Positions 1-8,195 of a stretch of DNA of 64,000 bases are shown in pieces (within the stretch, counting starts at the first letter, position 1; every line of letters starts with the position of its first letter). The stretch is from positions 1-64,000 of the forward strand of contig NZ_JAFFZO010000002.1 of NCBI RefSeq assembly GCF_016924145.1. Direction: 5' to 3'. The notes under the pieces are model-generated. The model was not told the DNA's origin. It worked only from the letters and a program-made list of their open reading frames with translations, and did no database searches. The position numbers and the translations under genes were made by a program. This DNA comes from Amphritea pacifica. GTDB lineage: Bacteria; Pseudomonadota; Gammaproteobacteria; Pseudomonadales; Balneatricaceae.

Positions 1-23
1 AAGAATAACAAGAGGATATAAAA

Positions 24-386
24 ATGCCTGTATTTGCACTAAGTCCTGACTATCAGGGCGAGCGGATGGACCGGGTGGAAAATTTCCACGGTAATCAGAT
101 TGTCTATCTCGGTTGGGATGAGCACCGCATGTTCTGCGCTGCCAAAGCGTTCCCGCTGCCACCTTCCATGCCCTTTGCGGCGCTGATTGACAACATTATG
201 CCGGAAGCCTTTGGTCAGCACCCGGAGTTCAGTCAGATCAACTGGGACACCGCGGAGTGGCTGCTGGATGGTGAACCGTTCCGGCCTCAGTTGGAGGTTG
301 CTCTTGCCGATCAGGGGGTGGGGCATAAATCGCTGATCCGCTTTAAAACCCCGGAGTTAACGGGGTATCAGGGGGCTGGCGTTTAA
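24..386 (+). CDS. dmpO: Phenol hydroxylase subunit P4 (DmpO family)
   Basis: The 120-aa protein matches the small P4 subunit of multicomponent phenol hydroxylase in length and sequence (begins MPVFALSPDYQGER, has a central PPSMPFAALID segment). The enzyme is a soluble di-iron monooxygenase that converts phenol to catechol. In the family P4 is part of the hydroxylase oligomer, not the redox carrier. A Shine-Dalgarno sequence (AGAGGA, 10-15) lies 8 nt before the ATG. The larger subunits expected upstream (dmpK-N) are off the window. dmpP follows after an 84-nt gap that holds a hairpin. Confidence 0.93.
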   Translation: MPVFALSPDYQGERMDRVENFHGNQIVYLGWDEHRMFCAAKAFPLPPSMPFAALIDNIMPEAFGQHPEFSQINWDTAEWLLDGEPFRPQLEVALADQGVGHKSLIRFKTPELTGYQGAGV

Positions 387-411
387 TGTCACAGAGCTTT
401 AGCTGAGAGAG

Positions 412-456
412 ACGGACCGGTCTCTGGCAGATCATCTGAGTGAGAGACCGGTCTGT
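412..456 (+). other. Long inverted repeat between dmpO and dmpP
   Basis: GACCGGTCTCT at 415-425 is the exact reverse complement of AGAGACCGGTC at 443-453. With one wobble and two further pairs the stem reaches about 14 bp (412-425 with 443-456) around a 17-nt loop. Each arm also contains a self-palindrome (GACCGGTC at 415-422, AGACCGGTCT at 445-454). No T-run follows, so it is not a classical terminator. It ends just before the dmpP ribosome binding site (461-467), so it could protect the upstream mRNA or reduce dmpP translation. Confidence 0.6.
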
Positions 457-470
457 TGCAGGGTGAAAGT

Positions 471-1532
471 ATGAGTTATGAAGTAACAGTTGAACCAACC
501 GGTGATGTAATCGAGGTTGAAGAGGGGCAGACCATTCTGGATGCTGCCCTGCGTCAGGGGGTCTGGTTGCCGTTTGCCTGTGGCCACGGCACCTGCGCCA
601 CCTGTAAAGTGCAGGTGCTGGAGGGTGAAGGTGATCTGGGTAACGCCTCCCCCTTCGCGCTGATGGATATGGAGCGGGAGGAGGGCAAAGTGCTGGCCTG
701 CTGCTGTACCCCGGAATCGGATATGGTGATCGAGGCGGATATCGATGTGGATGATGACTTTGCCGGCTATCCGGTGGAAGATTTTATCGGCACGGTTACC
801 GAAATCAGCGATCTGTCACCGACGATAAAGGGGATATTGTTTGAACTGGACAAGCCGATGGCATTTCAGGCCGGTCAGTATATCAACCTGAAGCTGCCGG
901 GCGTGGAGGGTAGCCGGGCGTTCTCTATCGCCAACAAACCCTCCGATGCCACCACACTGGAACTGCATGTGCGTTTAGTGCCGGGCGGTGCGGGCACTAC
1001 CTACCTGCATCAGCAGTTAGAGGTGGGTGATACCCTGGATGTGAGCGGGCCATACGGGCAGTTCTTTGTGCGTAAATCGGATGACCAGGGAGTGATCTTT
1101 ATCGCCGGTGGTTCGGGACTATCCAGCCCGCAATCGATGATTCTGGATCTGCTGGAGGAGGGCGACAGCCGTCCGATCACCCTGTTGCAGGGGGCGCGCA
1201 ATGTTGCCGAACTGTATAACCGGACGCTGTTTGAAAACCTCGACCGGGAGTTTGCCAACTTCACCTATGTTCCGGCATTGAATGCGCCTGAAGAGGGGGA
1301 TGACTGGCAGGGCTTCACCGGTTTTGTGCATGAAGCGGCCCAGGCACACTTTAACGGCCGTTTCGATGGCAATAAAGCGTATCTCTGTGGCCCGCCGCCG
1401 ATGATCGATGCGGCGATCACAACCCTGATGCAGGGGAGGCTGTTTGAGCGGGATATCCATATGGAACGCTTTGTCACCGCTGCCGATGGTGCAGAGGAGC
1501 AGAACCGCTCGGCCTTATTTAAAAGGATCTGA
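471..1532 (+). CDS. dmpP: Phenol hydroxylase reductase component P5 (DmpP family)
   Basis: This 353-aa flavo-iron-sulfur reductase passes electrons from NAD(P)H to the phenol hydroxylase. The N-terminus is a plant-type 2Fe-2S ferredoxin domain with C37, C42 and C45 (C-G-H-G-T-C-x2-C) and a last cysteine in the CCC cluster near residue 77. An FAD-binding domain follows, with the RAFSIANKP motif near residue 150, then an NAD-binding domain with GGSGLSSPQSM near residue 217 and CGPPPMID near 305. I chose ATG 471 over an in-frame TTG at 456 because AGGGTGA lies just before it and the length then equals that of the family. Confidence 0.95.
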   Translation: MSYEVTVEPTGDVIEVEEGQTILDAALRQGVWLPFACGHGTCATCKVQVLEGEGDLGNASPFALMDMEREEGKVLACCCTPESDMVIEADIDVDDDFAGYPVEDFIGTVTEISDLSPTIKGILFELDKPMAFQAGQYINLKLPGVEGSRAFSIANKPSDATTLELHVRLVPGGAGTTYLHQQLEVGDTLDVSGPYGQFFVRKSDDQGVIFIAGGSGLSSPQSMILDLLEEGDSRPITLLQGARNVAELYNRTLFENLDREFANFTYVPALNAPEEGDDWQGFTGFVHEAAQAHFNGRFDGNKAYLCGPPPMIDAAITTLMQGRLFERDIHMERFVTAADGAEEQNRSALFKRI

Positions 1533-1602
1533 TTAAACGTATCTGATTGAAATAGTTATGGTTTTTATGTTGGAGCAGATGTGGATCTGCTGTATGGCTT
1601 GT

Positions 1603-1650
1603 AATACCTAAAAGGTATTCTATAGGGTATTAAACGGTATTAGACGGTAT
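1603..1650 (+). promoter_or_regulatory. LysR-type operator pair upstream of dmpB
   Basis: AATACCTAAAAGGTATT (1603-1619) is a near-perfect palindrome of the form ATAC-N7-GTAT, the recognition-site pattern of CatM/BenM/CbnR-type LysR regulators. The element GTATTAGACGGTAT (1637-1650) starts 34 bp after the palindrome start. It recurs identically at 2843 and, with changes, at 10865, always with the same 34-bp offset. GGTATT is also repeated at 1614, 1626, 1636 and 1646, about one helical turn apart. This fits a recognition site plus an activation site bound by the LysR protein encoded at 9878-10798. Binding is inferred. Confidence 0.75.
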
Positions 1651-1681
1651 TCTATGGCCCACTTACACTTGAAGTACAAAA

Positions 1682-1702
1682 AAATACTACCCGGTAGTAT
1701 TT
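1682..1702. promoter_or_regulatory. Palindromic operator-like site before dmpB
   Basis: AAATACTACC (1682-1691) and GGTAGTATTT (1693-1702) form a perfect 10-bp inverted repeat around one central C. The form is ATAC-N9-GTAT, with the central gap 2 bp longer than in the LysR sites. It lies 62 bp before the dmpB start, probably in the promoter or leader. It may be a binding site for a second dimeric regulator or a variant LysR site. It has no counterpart before dmpC. Confidence 0.5.
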
Positions 1703-1764
1703 AACAGGGTGATGCAATGGTGCGTCATGTTTATAAAAATAAGATAAAAAACGGAGCTTTTGTT

Positions 1765-2694
1765 ATGGCAATGACCGGTGTATTGAGACCTGGACATGTC
1801 CAGATCCGGGTGTTTGATCTGGAAGAGAGTGCGCGCTTCTATCGTGATGTAATGGGCCTGGTTGAAACGGGTCGTGATGATCAGGGACGGGTTTATTTCA
1901 AGTGTTGGGATGAACGTGATCATAACAGTTACATCATCCGTCAGGCTGAAGAAGCAGGAATAGATTTCTTCGGTTTTAAAGTGCTCAATGTCGCAACGCT
2001 GGATAAGCTGGAAGCGGATCTGAATGAATATGGTATCGAAACCACCCGTATGCCTGCCGGGGAGATGCTGGAAACCGGTGAACGGGTGCGCTTTACCCTA
2101 CCTACCGGCCATCTGATGGAGCTGTATGCTGAAAAGAGTGCAGTTGGAAACGGACTGAGCAGTGCTAATCCGGGGCCGTGGAATAAGGCCAGTGAGCATG
2201 GTATTGCGCCGGTCAGACTGGATCACATGTTGTTGTACGGGCCGAATGTCGCCGCCAATAAGAAAATCTTTGAAGATGTACTCGGGTTCTTTCTGGTGGA
2301 ACGGGTTCTGGCTGAAGATGGTGAGTTTGAAGCCGCCCTGTGGCTGTCCTGCTCTCATAAAGTCCACGATATCGCCTTTGTTGAACATCCGGAACCCGGA
2401 AAACTGCACCACTGCTCTTTCCTGATGGAAAGTTGGGAGAAGGTGCTGCGTGCTGGCGATATTATGTCGATGAATGAGGTCTCGGTGGATATTGGCCCAA
2501 CCCGTCATGGCATTACCCGTGGCTGTACTATCTATGCCTGGGATCCCTCCGGTAACCGCTTTGAAACCTTTATGGGGGGGTATCAGCCCTATCCTGATTA
2601 TGAAACCATCACCTGGGACTGGGATCACTTCCCTCAGGGGCTGGATTACCCTCAGCGTAAGCTACATGAGTCTTTCTTGACTATCGTCACCTGA
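1765..2694 (+). CDS. dmpB: Catechol 2,3-dioxygenase (extradiol, meta-cleavage)
   Basis: A 309-aa Fe(II) extradiol dioxygenase of the XylE/DmpB family, which opens catechol to yellow 2-hydroxymuconic semialdehyde. It has two vicinal-oxygen-chelate domains; the N-terminal one starts with the family-typical RPGHVQIRV. The C-terminal one carries the expected 2-His-1-Glu ligands in RLDHMLLYG, KLHHCSF and FETFMGGY. I chose ATG 1765 because a good ribosome site (ACGGAGC, 1751-1757) precedes it and the N-terminus then matches the family; an in-frame ATG at 1717 would add 16 residues not seen in relatives. It forms its own unit, with an operator before it and a hairpin after it. Confidence 0.96.
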   Translation: MAMTGVLRPGHVQIRVFDLEESARFYRDVMGLVETGRDDQGRVYFKCWDERDHNSYIIRQAEEAGIDFFGFKVLNVATLDKLEADLNEYGIETTRMPAGEMLETGERVRFTLPTGHLMELYAEKSAVGNGLSSANPGPWNKASEHGIAPVRLDHMLLYGPNVAANKKIFEDVLGFFLVERVLAEDGEFEAALWLSCSHKVHDIAFVEHPEPGKLHHCSFLMESWEKVLRAGDIMSMNEVSVDIGPTRHGITRGCTIYAWDPSGNRFETFMGGYQPYPDYETITWDWDHFPQGLDYPQRKLHESFLTIVT

Positions 2695-2704
2695 TGCCGG
2701 GCTG

Positions 2705-2733
2705 AACTGCGTGCCGTGTACCGGCATGCAGTT
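2705..2733 (+). terminator. Hairpin after dmpB
   Basis: AACTGCGTGCCG (2705-2716) pairs with CGGCATGCAGTT (2722-2733) as a 12-bp stem with one G-U pair and a 5-nt loop. No U-tract follows, so it may be a processing or mRNA 3'-protecting hairpin or a weak terminator. It separates dmpB from the dmpC operon, which has its own operator. Confidence 0.5.
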
Positions 2734-2808
2734 GTATCTCGCGAATCTGATTTTTAAATTTTTGCTGGTTTTGGATGCCGCTATCCAAAGGTTTTTGATA
2801 TCAATAAT

Positions 2809-2866
2809 AATACCTATTAGGTATTAATAAAGGATGAAAACAGTATTAGACGGTATCTTGTTGACT
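2809..2866 (+). promoter_or_regulatory. LysR-type operator pair and -35-like element upstream of dmpC
   Basis: A perfect 19-bp palindrome (2808-2826) contains ATAC-N7-GTAT. GTATTAGACGGTAT (2843-2856) is identical to the element upstream of dmpB and starts 34 bp after AATACC, as there. TTGACT (2861-2866) starts 18 bp into this second element; the equivalent place in the 10,865 site reads TTGCCT. I see no convincing -10 box, which would fit an activator-dependent promoter. The lower meta-pathway operon starts at 2921. Confidence 0.75.
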
Positions 2867-2920
2867 GCATAAACTGGTTTAAACAAAAAGCCAGCAGTAA
2901 TCAAATAAAGGTGAGCAGCA

Positions 2921-4381
2921 ATGCATCAAGTTAATAATTTTATAAATGGTGAGTTTGTTGAGGCTGAATCGGGGCGCCGGTTTGACAAGCGCTCACCTGT
3001 AGATAACAGCGTCATTGCCTCTGTTGCTGAAGCGGGCCGTGCCGATGTTGACCGCGCCGTGGCGGCGGCAAAAGCGGCTCTGACCGGAGAGTGGGGGCAG
3101 TTAACCGTCGATCAGCGGGTTGATTTGCTGCACGGCGTTGCCGATGAGATTACCCGTCGCTTTGATGATTTTGTCGCCGCAGAGATGGCCGATACCGGTC
3201 AGCCGCACCATGTGATGACCCATGCGTTTATCCCCCGGGGGGCGGCCAACTTCAAAGTGTTTGCCGACATTATTAAGAATGTACCCACGGAAAGCTATCA
3301 GATGGCGACACCCGATGGCCGTGGCGCCCTCAACTATGGCCTGCGGGTGCCTAAAGGGGTTATCGGCGTTATCTCCCCCTGGAATGCGCCCTTCCTGTTG
3401 ATGACCTGGAAAGTCGGTCCGGCGCTGGCCTGCGGCAATACCGTGGTGGTCAAACCTTCAGAAGAAACACCGCTGACCACCACCCTGCTGGGTGAAGTGA
3501 TGAACAGCGTGGGCATCCCTGAAGGTGTGTTTAACGTAGTGCACGGTTTTGGCCCCGATTCGGCCGGTGAGTTTCTGACGCAGAACCGCTCCGTAGATGC
3601 GATCACCTTTACCGGAGAAACCCGAACCGGCACCGCCATTATGAAAGCGGCGGCTGAAGGGTGTCGTGATGTGTCTTTTGAGATGGGCGGTAAGAATGCC
3701 GGTATTGTATTTGCCGATGCTGATTTTGATGCGGCGGTTGACGGTATCTTCCGCTCCGCTTTTCTGAATACCGGTCAGGTCTGTCTGGGCACCGAGAAGG
3801 TCTATGTCGAACGGCCGCTTTTTGAACGATTCGTCAGTGCACTGAAACAGAAAGCGGAAGCGGTGAAATATGGCCGTCCTGAAAACCACGGGTCCAACTA
3901 TGGTCCGCTGATCAGTCGGGAACATCAGGATAAAGTGCTCTCTTACTATCGCAAGGCGGTGGAAGAGGGGGCCACGGTGGTCACCGGTGGCGGTATTCCG
4001 GAGATGCCCGCTGAGCTGGCTGAAGGTAACTGGGTACAACCCACTATCTGGACCGGTCTGCCGGAAACTGCCAGCGTAATCCGCGAAGAGATCTTTGGCC
4101 CCTGCTGTCATATCTGCCCCTTTGATAGTGAACAGGAGGTTATTGGCAACGCCAATGCCAATGATTATGGACTCTCCACTACCATCTGGACCAATGATCT
4201 GGCCCGTGCTCACCGCATGGCGGCAGCGATTGATGTCGGCATTACCTGGATTAACAGCTGGTTCCTGCGGGATCTGAGAACGGCATTTGGGGGGGCCAAA
4301 CAGTCCGGTATCGGTCGTGAGGGTGGCGTGCACTCCCTCGAGTTTTATACCGAGATGCGCAATGTCTGCGTCAAACTGTGA
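2921..4381 (+). CDS. dmpC: 2-hydroxymuconic semialdehyde dehydrogenase
   Basis: A 486-aa NAD-dependent aldehyde dehydrogenase that oxidises 2-hydroxymuconic semialdehyde to 4-oxalocrotonate (2-hydroxymuconate), the oxidative branch of meta-cleavage. It has the full fold: SPWNAPF near residue 150, general base E254 in FEMGGKN, nucleophile C288 in NTGQVCLG, and a C-terminal GGAKQSGIGREGG. Length equals DmpC/XylG. AAGGTGAG lies just before the ATG. It is the first gene of an operon with dmpE eight bases downstream. Confidence 0.95.
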   Translation: MHQVNNFINGEFVEAESGRRFDKRSPVDNSVIASVAEAGRADVDRAVAAAKAALTGEWGQLTVDQRVDLLHGVADEITRRFDDFVAAEMADTGQPHHVMTHAFIPRGAANFKVFADIIKNVPTESYQMATPDGRGALNYGLRVPKGVIGVISPWNAPFLLMTWKVGPALACGNTVVVKPSEETPLTTTLLGEVMNSVGIPEGVFNVVHGFGPDSAGEFLTQNRSVDAITFTGETRTGTAIMKAAAEGCRDVSFEMGGKNAGIVFADADFDAAVDGIFRSAFLNTGQVCLGTEKVYVERPLFERFVSALKQKAEAVKYGRPENHGSNYGPLISREHQDKVLSYYRKAVEEGATVVTGGGIPEMPAELAEGNWVQPTIWTGLPETASVIREEIFGPCCHICPFDSEQEVIGNANANDYGLSTTIWTNDLARAHRMAAAIDVGITWINSWFLRDLRTAFGGAKQSGIGREGGVHSLEFYTEMRNVCVKL

Positions 4382-4388
4382 GGTGGTT

Positions 4389-5186
4389 ATGGATCAGGAT
4401 CTAATTAACTCGTTGGGTGATGAGCTGTATAGCGCATTTCTGACACGCAGCACCATTACCCCTTTGACCGGGCGGGGTCTGGATATCACGCTGGAGCAGG
4501 CCTACAAGATACAGCAGCGCTTTATCGCCTGTCGGCTGGAGGCAGGGGAAACCGTGGTTGGTAAAAAGATCGGTGTCACCAGTAAACCGGTACAGCAGTT
4601 TCTGGGGGTATATCAGCCCGACTTCGGCATTCTCACCTCTGGCATGCAGATCGCTGGCGATAACGTGATCGATCTGGATGGTTTGATTCAGCCAAAAGCG
4701 GAGGCCGAGCTGGCGTTCGTTCTGAAAGAAGATCTGAATGGCCCGGGAATTACCGCGATGGATGTCATCCGGGCGACCGACTATGTGGTGCCCTGTTTCG
4801 AGATTGTTGATTCCCGCATTACCGACTGGAAGATCAGGATTGAAGATACCGTGGCCGACAACGCGTCCTGTGGTGTTTATGTCCTTGGTGATGTTAAAGG
4901 TGATCCGCGCAAACTGGATCTGACCCTGGCGGGGATGGTGCTGTACAAAAATGGCGAACTCTACTCCACCAGTGTTGGGGCCGCGGTACAGGGGTCGCCG
5001 GCGAATGCGGTTGCCTGGCTGGCCAATACTCTGGGTGAGCTGGGCATCCCCTTTAAAGCCGGTGAGGTGATTCTGTCGGGATCTCAGTCGGAACTGGTGG
5101 CGGTGCAGCACGGTGACGAGCTGGAGTGCAATGTAGGAGGGCTTGGCCGCTGCAAGGTTAAATTTTCCGGGAGAAGCGCAGTATGA
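4389..5186 (+). CDS. dmpE: 2-oxopent-4-enoate hydratase (2-hydroxypenta-2,4-dienoate hydratase)
   Basis: A 265-aa protein of the hydratase/decarboxylase family that adds water to 2-hydroxypenta-2,4-dienoate to give 4-hydroxy-2-oxovalerate. It is distinguished from its paralogue downstream by a DmpE-like start (MDQDLINSLGDELY) and the GKKIGVTSK, CFEIVDSRI and DTVADNAS segments. I chose ATG 4389, preceded by GAGGTGG; an upstream in-frame start would overlap dmpC by almost 100 nt and add a tail absent from relatives. The stop overlaps the dmpH start as ATGA, which suggests translational coupling. Confidence 0.92.
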   Translation: MDQDLINSLGDELYSAFLTRSTITPLTGRGLDITLEQAYKIQQRFIACRLEAGETVVGKKIGVTSKPVQQFLGVYQPDFGILTSGMQIAGDNVIDLDGLIQPKAEAELAFVLKEDLNGPGITAMDVIRATDYVVPCFEIVDSRITDWKIRIEDTVADNASCGVYVLGDVKGDPRKLDLTLAGMVLYKNGELYSTSVGAAVQGSPANAVAWLANTLGELGIPFKAGEVILSGSQSELVAVQHGDELECNVGGLGRCKVKFSGRSAV

Positions 5187-5980
5187 AAACAACGTTGAAC
5201 AGAGAGGCGATAATCCGCTTGTGTGAACGTGTGGAAGGTGCTCAGACCCGCGCCTATGCCATCCCCAAACTAACCGATGAGTACCCGTCGATGACCATGG
5301 CTGATGGTTATGCGATTCAGACGGAGCTGCGCAAACGCTTTATTGAGCAGGGGCACAAACTGGTGGGCTGGAAAGCGGGGCTGACCTCCCGGGCGAAGAT
5401 GAAGCAGATGGGGGTGGATCAGCCTTCAATCGGCTTTTTGACCGACAAGATGTCACGTCCGGAAAACTCGGTGATCTCAACATCTGATCTGGTACATCCA
5501 CGGGTCGAGTGTGAAATTGCGTTTGTCACCCGCGAGCGTCTGGTGGGGCCTGGATGCACCGCAGAGGATGTGCTGCAGGCAACTGATTATGTGCTGCCCG
5601 CTATTGAGGTAATCGATTCACGTTTCTCTGGTTTCAAATTTGATCTGGAAAGTGTGGTAGCGGATAACGGTTCATCGGCGCGTTTTGTCGGCGGTGGTCG
5701 CCCCCGTTACGTGGATGAGCTGGATCTGCCGACCATCGGCGCAGTACTGGAAAAAAATGGTGAGATTGTCGAGATGGGGGCCGCAGCAGCGGTGATGGAC
5801 CATCCGGCAGCGGCGGTTGCCATGTTGGTGAATATCCTCGCCGAGATGGGGGAGGAGCTGCCTGCTGGTAGTTTTGTCATGAGTGGTGGGATCACTGCTG
5901 CCGTTGCCGTGTCCCCTGGAGACCACGTTATTGCCCGGTTCCAGGAGCTGGGTTCGATCTCTGTCCGGTTTGGGGAGTGA
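5183..5980 (+). CDS. dmpH: 4-oxalocrotonate decarboxylase (DmpH family)
   Basis: A 265-aa paralogue of dmpE that decarboxylates 2-oxo-3-hexenedioate to 2-hydroxypenta-2,4-dienoate. Its sequence is DmpH-like: GLTSRAKMKQMGV near residue 67, IEVIDSRFSGFKFDL near 138, MSGGITAAV near 235. DmpE and DmpH form a metal-dependent complex in Pseudomonas, and the 4-bp gene overlap here fits co-assembly. The order C-E-H-I-F-G differs from the C-D-E-F-G-H-I of plasmid pVI150. There is no dmpD hydrolase in this stretch, so only the oxidative branch is evident. Confidence 0.92.
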   Translation: MKTTLNREAIIRLCERVEGAQTRAYAIPKLTDEYPSMTMADGYAIQTELRKRFIEQGHKLVGWKAGLTSRAKMKQMGVDQPSIGFLTDKMSRPENSVISTSDLVHPRVECEIAFVTRERLVGPGCTAEDVLQATDYVLPAIEVIDSRFSGFKFDLESVVADNGSSARFVGGGRPRYVDELDLPTIGAVLEKNGEIVEMGAAAAVMDHPAAAVAMLVNILAEMGEELPAGSFVMSGGITAAVAVSPGDHVIARFQELGSISVRFGE

Positions 5981-5989
5981 GGAATAATT

Positions 5990-6217
5990 ATGCCGATTAT
6001 TGAAGTTCATATTTTGGAAGGGCGCAGCTCAGAGATTAAGGCCCGCGCAGCGGCAGCCATCTCTAAGGCTGCGGCGGAAGGTTTTGGCGTCAGCATCGAT
6101 ACTGTACGTATTTTGGTCACTGAACATAAGAAAGATGAGTTCTATGTGGGAGGGCGAGCAGGGCGGGCATCCGATCAGGCCAGGTTAGCCCCCCTCATGG
6201 AAGAGGATAAGTTATGA
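5990..6217 (+). CDS. dmpI: 4-oxalocrotonate tautomerase
   Basis: A 75-aa tautomerase that interconverts 2-hydroxymuconate and 2-oxo-3-hexenedioate, between DmpC and DmpH. After removal of Met, Pro-1 is the catalytic base; R11 (LEGR), R39 (TVRIL) and F50 (DEFYVGG) are at the canonical numbers. It is about a dozen residues longer than the 62-residue classical enzyme, with the extra at the C-terminus. The ribosome site GAGGAA lies just upstream. The stop overlaps the dmpF start (ATGA). Confidence 0.93.
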   Translation: MPIIEVHILEGRSSEIKARAAAAISKAAAEGFGVSIDTVRILVTEHKKDEFYVGGRAGRASDQARLAPLMEEDKL

Positions 6218-7131
6218 AAAAGATCAGATGTGCATTGATCGGATCAGGCAATATTGGCACCGATCTGATCTATAAAATTCAACGCAGTGAATTCCTGGAG
6301 CCGGTTTGGATGGTGGGGATCGATCCTGAATCTGAAGGCCTGACCCGGGCTGCTGCGATGGGGCTGAAAACCACCCATGAAGGGATTGACGGCTTGCTCC
6401 CCCATGTACTGGAGGATGGCATTCAGATCGCTTTTGATGCCACCAGTGCCTATGTACATGCTGAGAACAGCCGTAAGCTGAATGAACTTGGGGTGATGAT
6501 GATCGATCTGACACCCGCAGCAATAGGCCCTCTGTGTGTGCCGCCGGTGAATCTGAAACAGCATGCTGAAAAAGTGGAGATGAACGTCAATATGATCTCC
6601 TGTGCGGGGCAGGCGACGATTCCGATTGTCAGTGCTGTGTCCCGGATACAGGGGGTTGAGTATGCCGAAATTATCGCCAGCCTCTCCTCTAAATCGATCG
6701 GCCCGGGCACCCGGGCTAACCTGGATGAGTTTACCTATACCACCTCAAACGCCATCGAAGTAGTGGGCGGTGCGAAAAAGGGTAAGGCGCTGGCGATTAT
6801 CAACCCCGCTGAGCCACCAATGATCATGCGTAACACCATCTACTGTCTCACCGAAGGCGAGCCCGATGAGGAGAAGATCACAGCATCGGTGCTGGCGATG
6901 ATCAAAGAGGTGCAGAAATATGTACCGGGTTACAAACTGGTCAACGGCCCGAGTTTTGAAGGTAATAAGGTCGCGGTGTTTATGGAAGTTGAGGGGTTGG
7001 GGGATTATCTGCCGAAGTATGCCGGTAACCTCGACATTATGACGGCGGCGGCAACCCGCACAGCGGAGATGTTTGCCGAGGAGATACTCGCCGGAAAAAT
7101 TCAACTTAACCCAGTGGAGGTGGCGTCATGA
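6214..7131 (+). CDS. dmpF: Acetaldehyde dehydrogenase (acylating)
   Basis: A 305-aa acylating enzyme that turns acetaldehyde, NAD and CoA into acetyl-CoA, the last step of the meta pathway. It has an N-terminal Rossmann motif (GSGNIGTDL), the nucleophile C130 in SCAGQATIP and a [10 protein letters not shown] segment near 168. In the family it forms a channelling complex with the aldolase DmpG, encoded next with a 4-bp ATGA overlap. Its acetyl-CoA feeds the same pool as the acs-encoded enzyme at 51,188. Confidence 0.95.
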   Translation: MKKIRCALIGSGNIGTDLIYKIQRSEFLEPVWMVGIDPESEGLTRAAAMGLKTTHEGIDGLLPHVLEDGIQIAFDATSAYVHAENSRKLNELGVMMIDLTPAAIGPLCVPPVNLKQHAEKVEMNVNMISCAGQATIPIVSAVSRIQGVEYAEIIASLSSKSIGPGTRANLDEFTYTTSNAIEVVGGAKKGKALAIINPAEPPMIMRNTIYCLTEGEPDEEKITASVLAMIKEVQKYVPGYKLVNGPSFEGNKVAVFMEVEGLGDYLPKYAGNLDIMTAAATRTAEMFAEEILAGKIQLNPVEVAS

Positions 7132-8171
7132 GTGATCTGAGCGGACGTAAAGTCATTCTGCATGATATGTGTCTGCGGGACGGTATGCATGCCAAGCGGG
7201 AGCAGATCCCGGTAGAGCAGATGGTTAAAGTCGCGACCGCCCTCGATGATGCCGGTATGCCCTATATTCAGGTGACCCATGGTGCGGGTCTGGGGGGCAA
7301 CTCTTTGCAGCACGGTTTTGCCCTGGCCAGCAATGAGGAGTATATCGAAGCGGTTGCGTCGCGGATGAAACAGGCGGTGGTCTCTGTTCTGCTGTTGCCG
7401 GGGCTGGGAACGATGAAAGAGCTGAGGTCCGCCTATGATTCCGGAGCCCGCAGCGTACATGTGGCAACCCACTGTACCGAAGCGGATACCTCGCCACAGC
7501 ATATCGCCTGTGCCCGCGAACTGGGGATGGATACCACCGGTTTTCTGATGATGTCTCACCTCTCTGATGCCGCTTCGCTGGCACAGGAAGCCAAAAAAAT
7601 GGAGTCTTACGGTGCCAATACTGTCTATATCACTGATTCTGCTGGTTTCATGTTGCCGGAAGATGTTACTCAACGTATCACTGCGCTTCGGGATATCCTG
7701 AAGCCCGAAACCGAGATCGGTTTCCATGGCCACCATAATATGGGGCTGGGGATCTCGAACTCGATTGCCGCTATTGCCGCCGGAGCCTCGCGTATTGATG
7801 GCTCAGTGGCCGGTCTCGGGGCCGGGGCGGGTAATACGCCACTGGAGGTATTTATCGCGGTCTGCGAACGGATGGGCATCGAAACCGGTGTTGATCTGTT
7901 TAAGACCATGGATATTGCCGATGAGATTATCTTCCCGATGATGGATCACATTGTCCGGGTGGATAAAGATTCGCTGACCCTTGGCTATGCAGGGGTTTAC
8001 TCGACCTTCCTGCTGCATGCCAAGCGTGCGGCGGAACGGTTTGGTGTTCCGGCCCGGGATATTCTGGTGGAACTGGGACGTAAAAAGATGATCGGCGGTC
8101 AGGAAGATATGATTCAGGATACTGCGATGACCATGGCGAAACAGCGTGGTTTATTGAAACAGAGCTTTTAA
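7128..8171 (+). CDS. dmpG: 4-hydroxy-2-oxovalerate aldolase
   Basis: A 347-aa class II pyruvate aldolase that splits 4-hydroxy-2-oxovalerate into pyruvate and acetaldehyde. Catalytic and metal residues sit at family positions: R17, D18 and H21 in LRDGMH, plus the [11 protein letters not shown] metal motif near residue 200. The C-terminal region is the DmpG communication domain that contacts DmpF. It is the last gene of the tightly overlapping core; the next gene starts 24 nt downstream. Confidence 0.95.
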   Translation: MSDLSGRKVILHDMCLRDGMHAKREQIPVEQMVKVATALDDAGMPYIQVTHGAGLGGNSLQHGFALASNEEYIEAVASRMKQAVVSVLLLPGLGTMKELRSAYDSGARSVHVATHCTEADTSPQHIACARELGMDTTGFLMMSHLSDAASLAQEAKKMESYGANTVYITDSAGFMLPEDVTQRITALRDILKPETEIGFHGHHNMGLGISNSIAAIAAGASRIDGSVAGLGAGAGNTPLEVFIAVCERMGIETGVDLFKTMDIADEIIFPMMDHIVRVDKDSLTLGYAGVYSTFLLHAKRAAERFGVPARDILVELGRKKMIGGQEDMIQDTAMTMAKQRGLLKQSF

Positions 8172-8195
8172 CGGATCGATTGAAAGGCGATTGAG

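Noticed and set aside
3458-4333. Long minus-strand frame opposite dmpC
   Set aside because: The plus strand encodes a complete aldehyde dehydrogenase with its catalytic residues.
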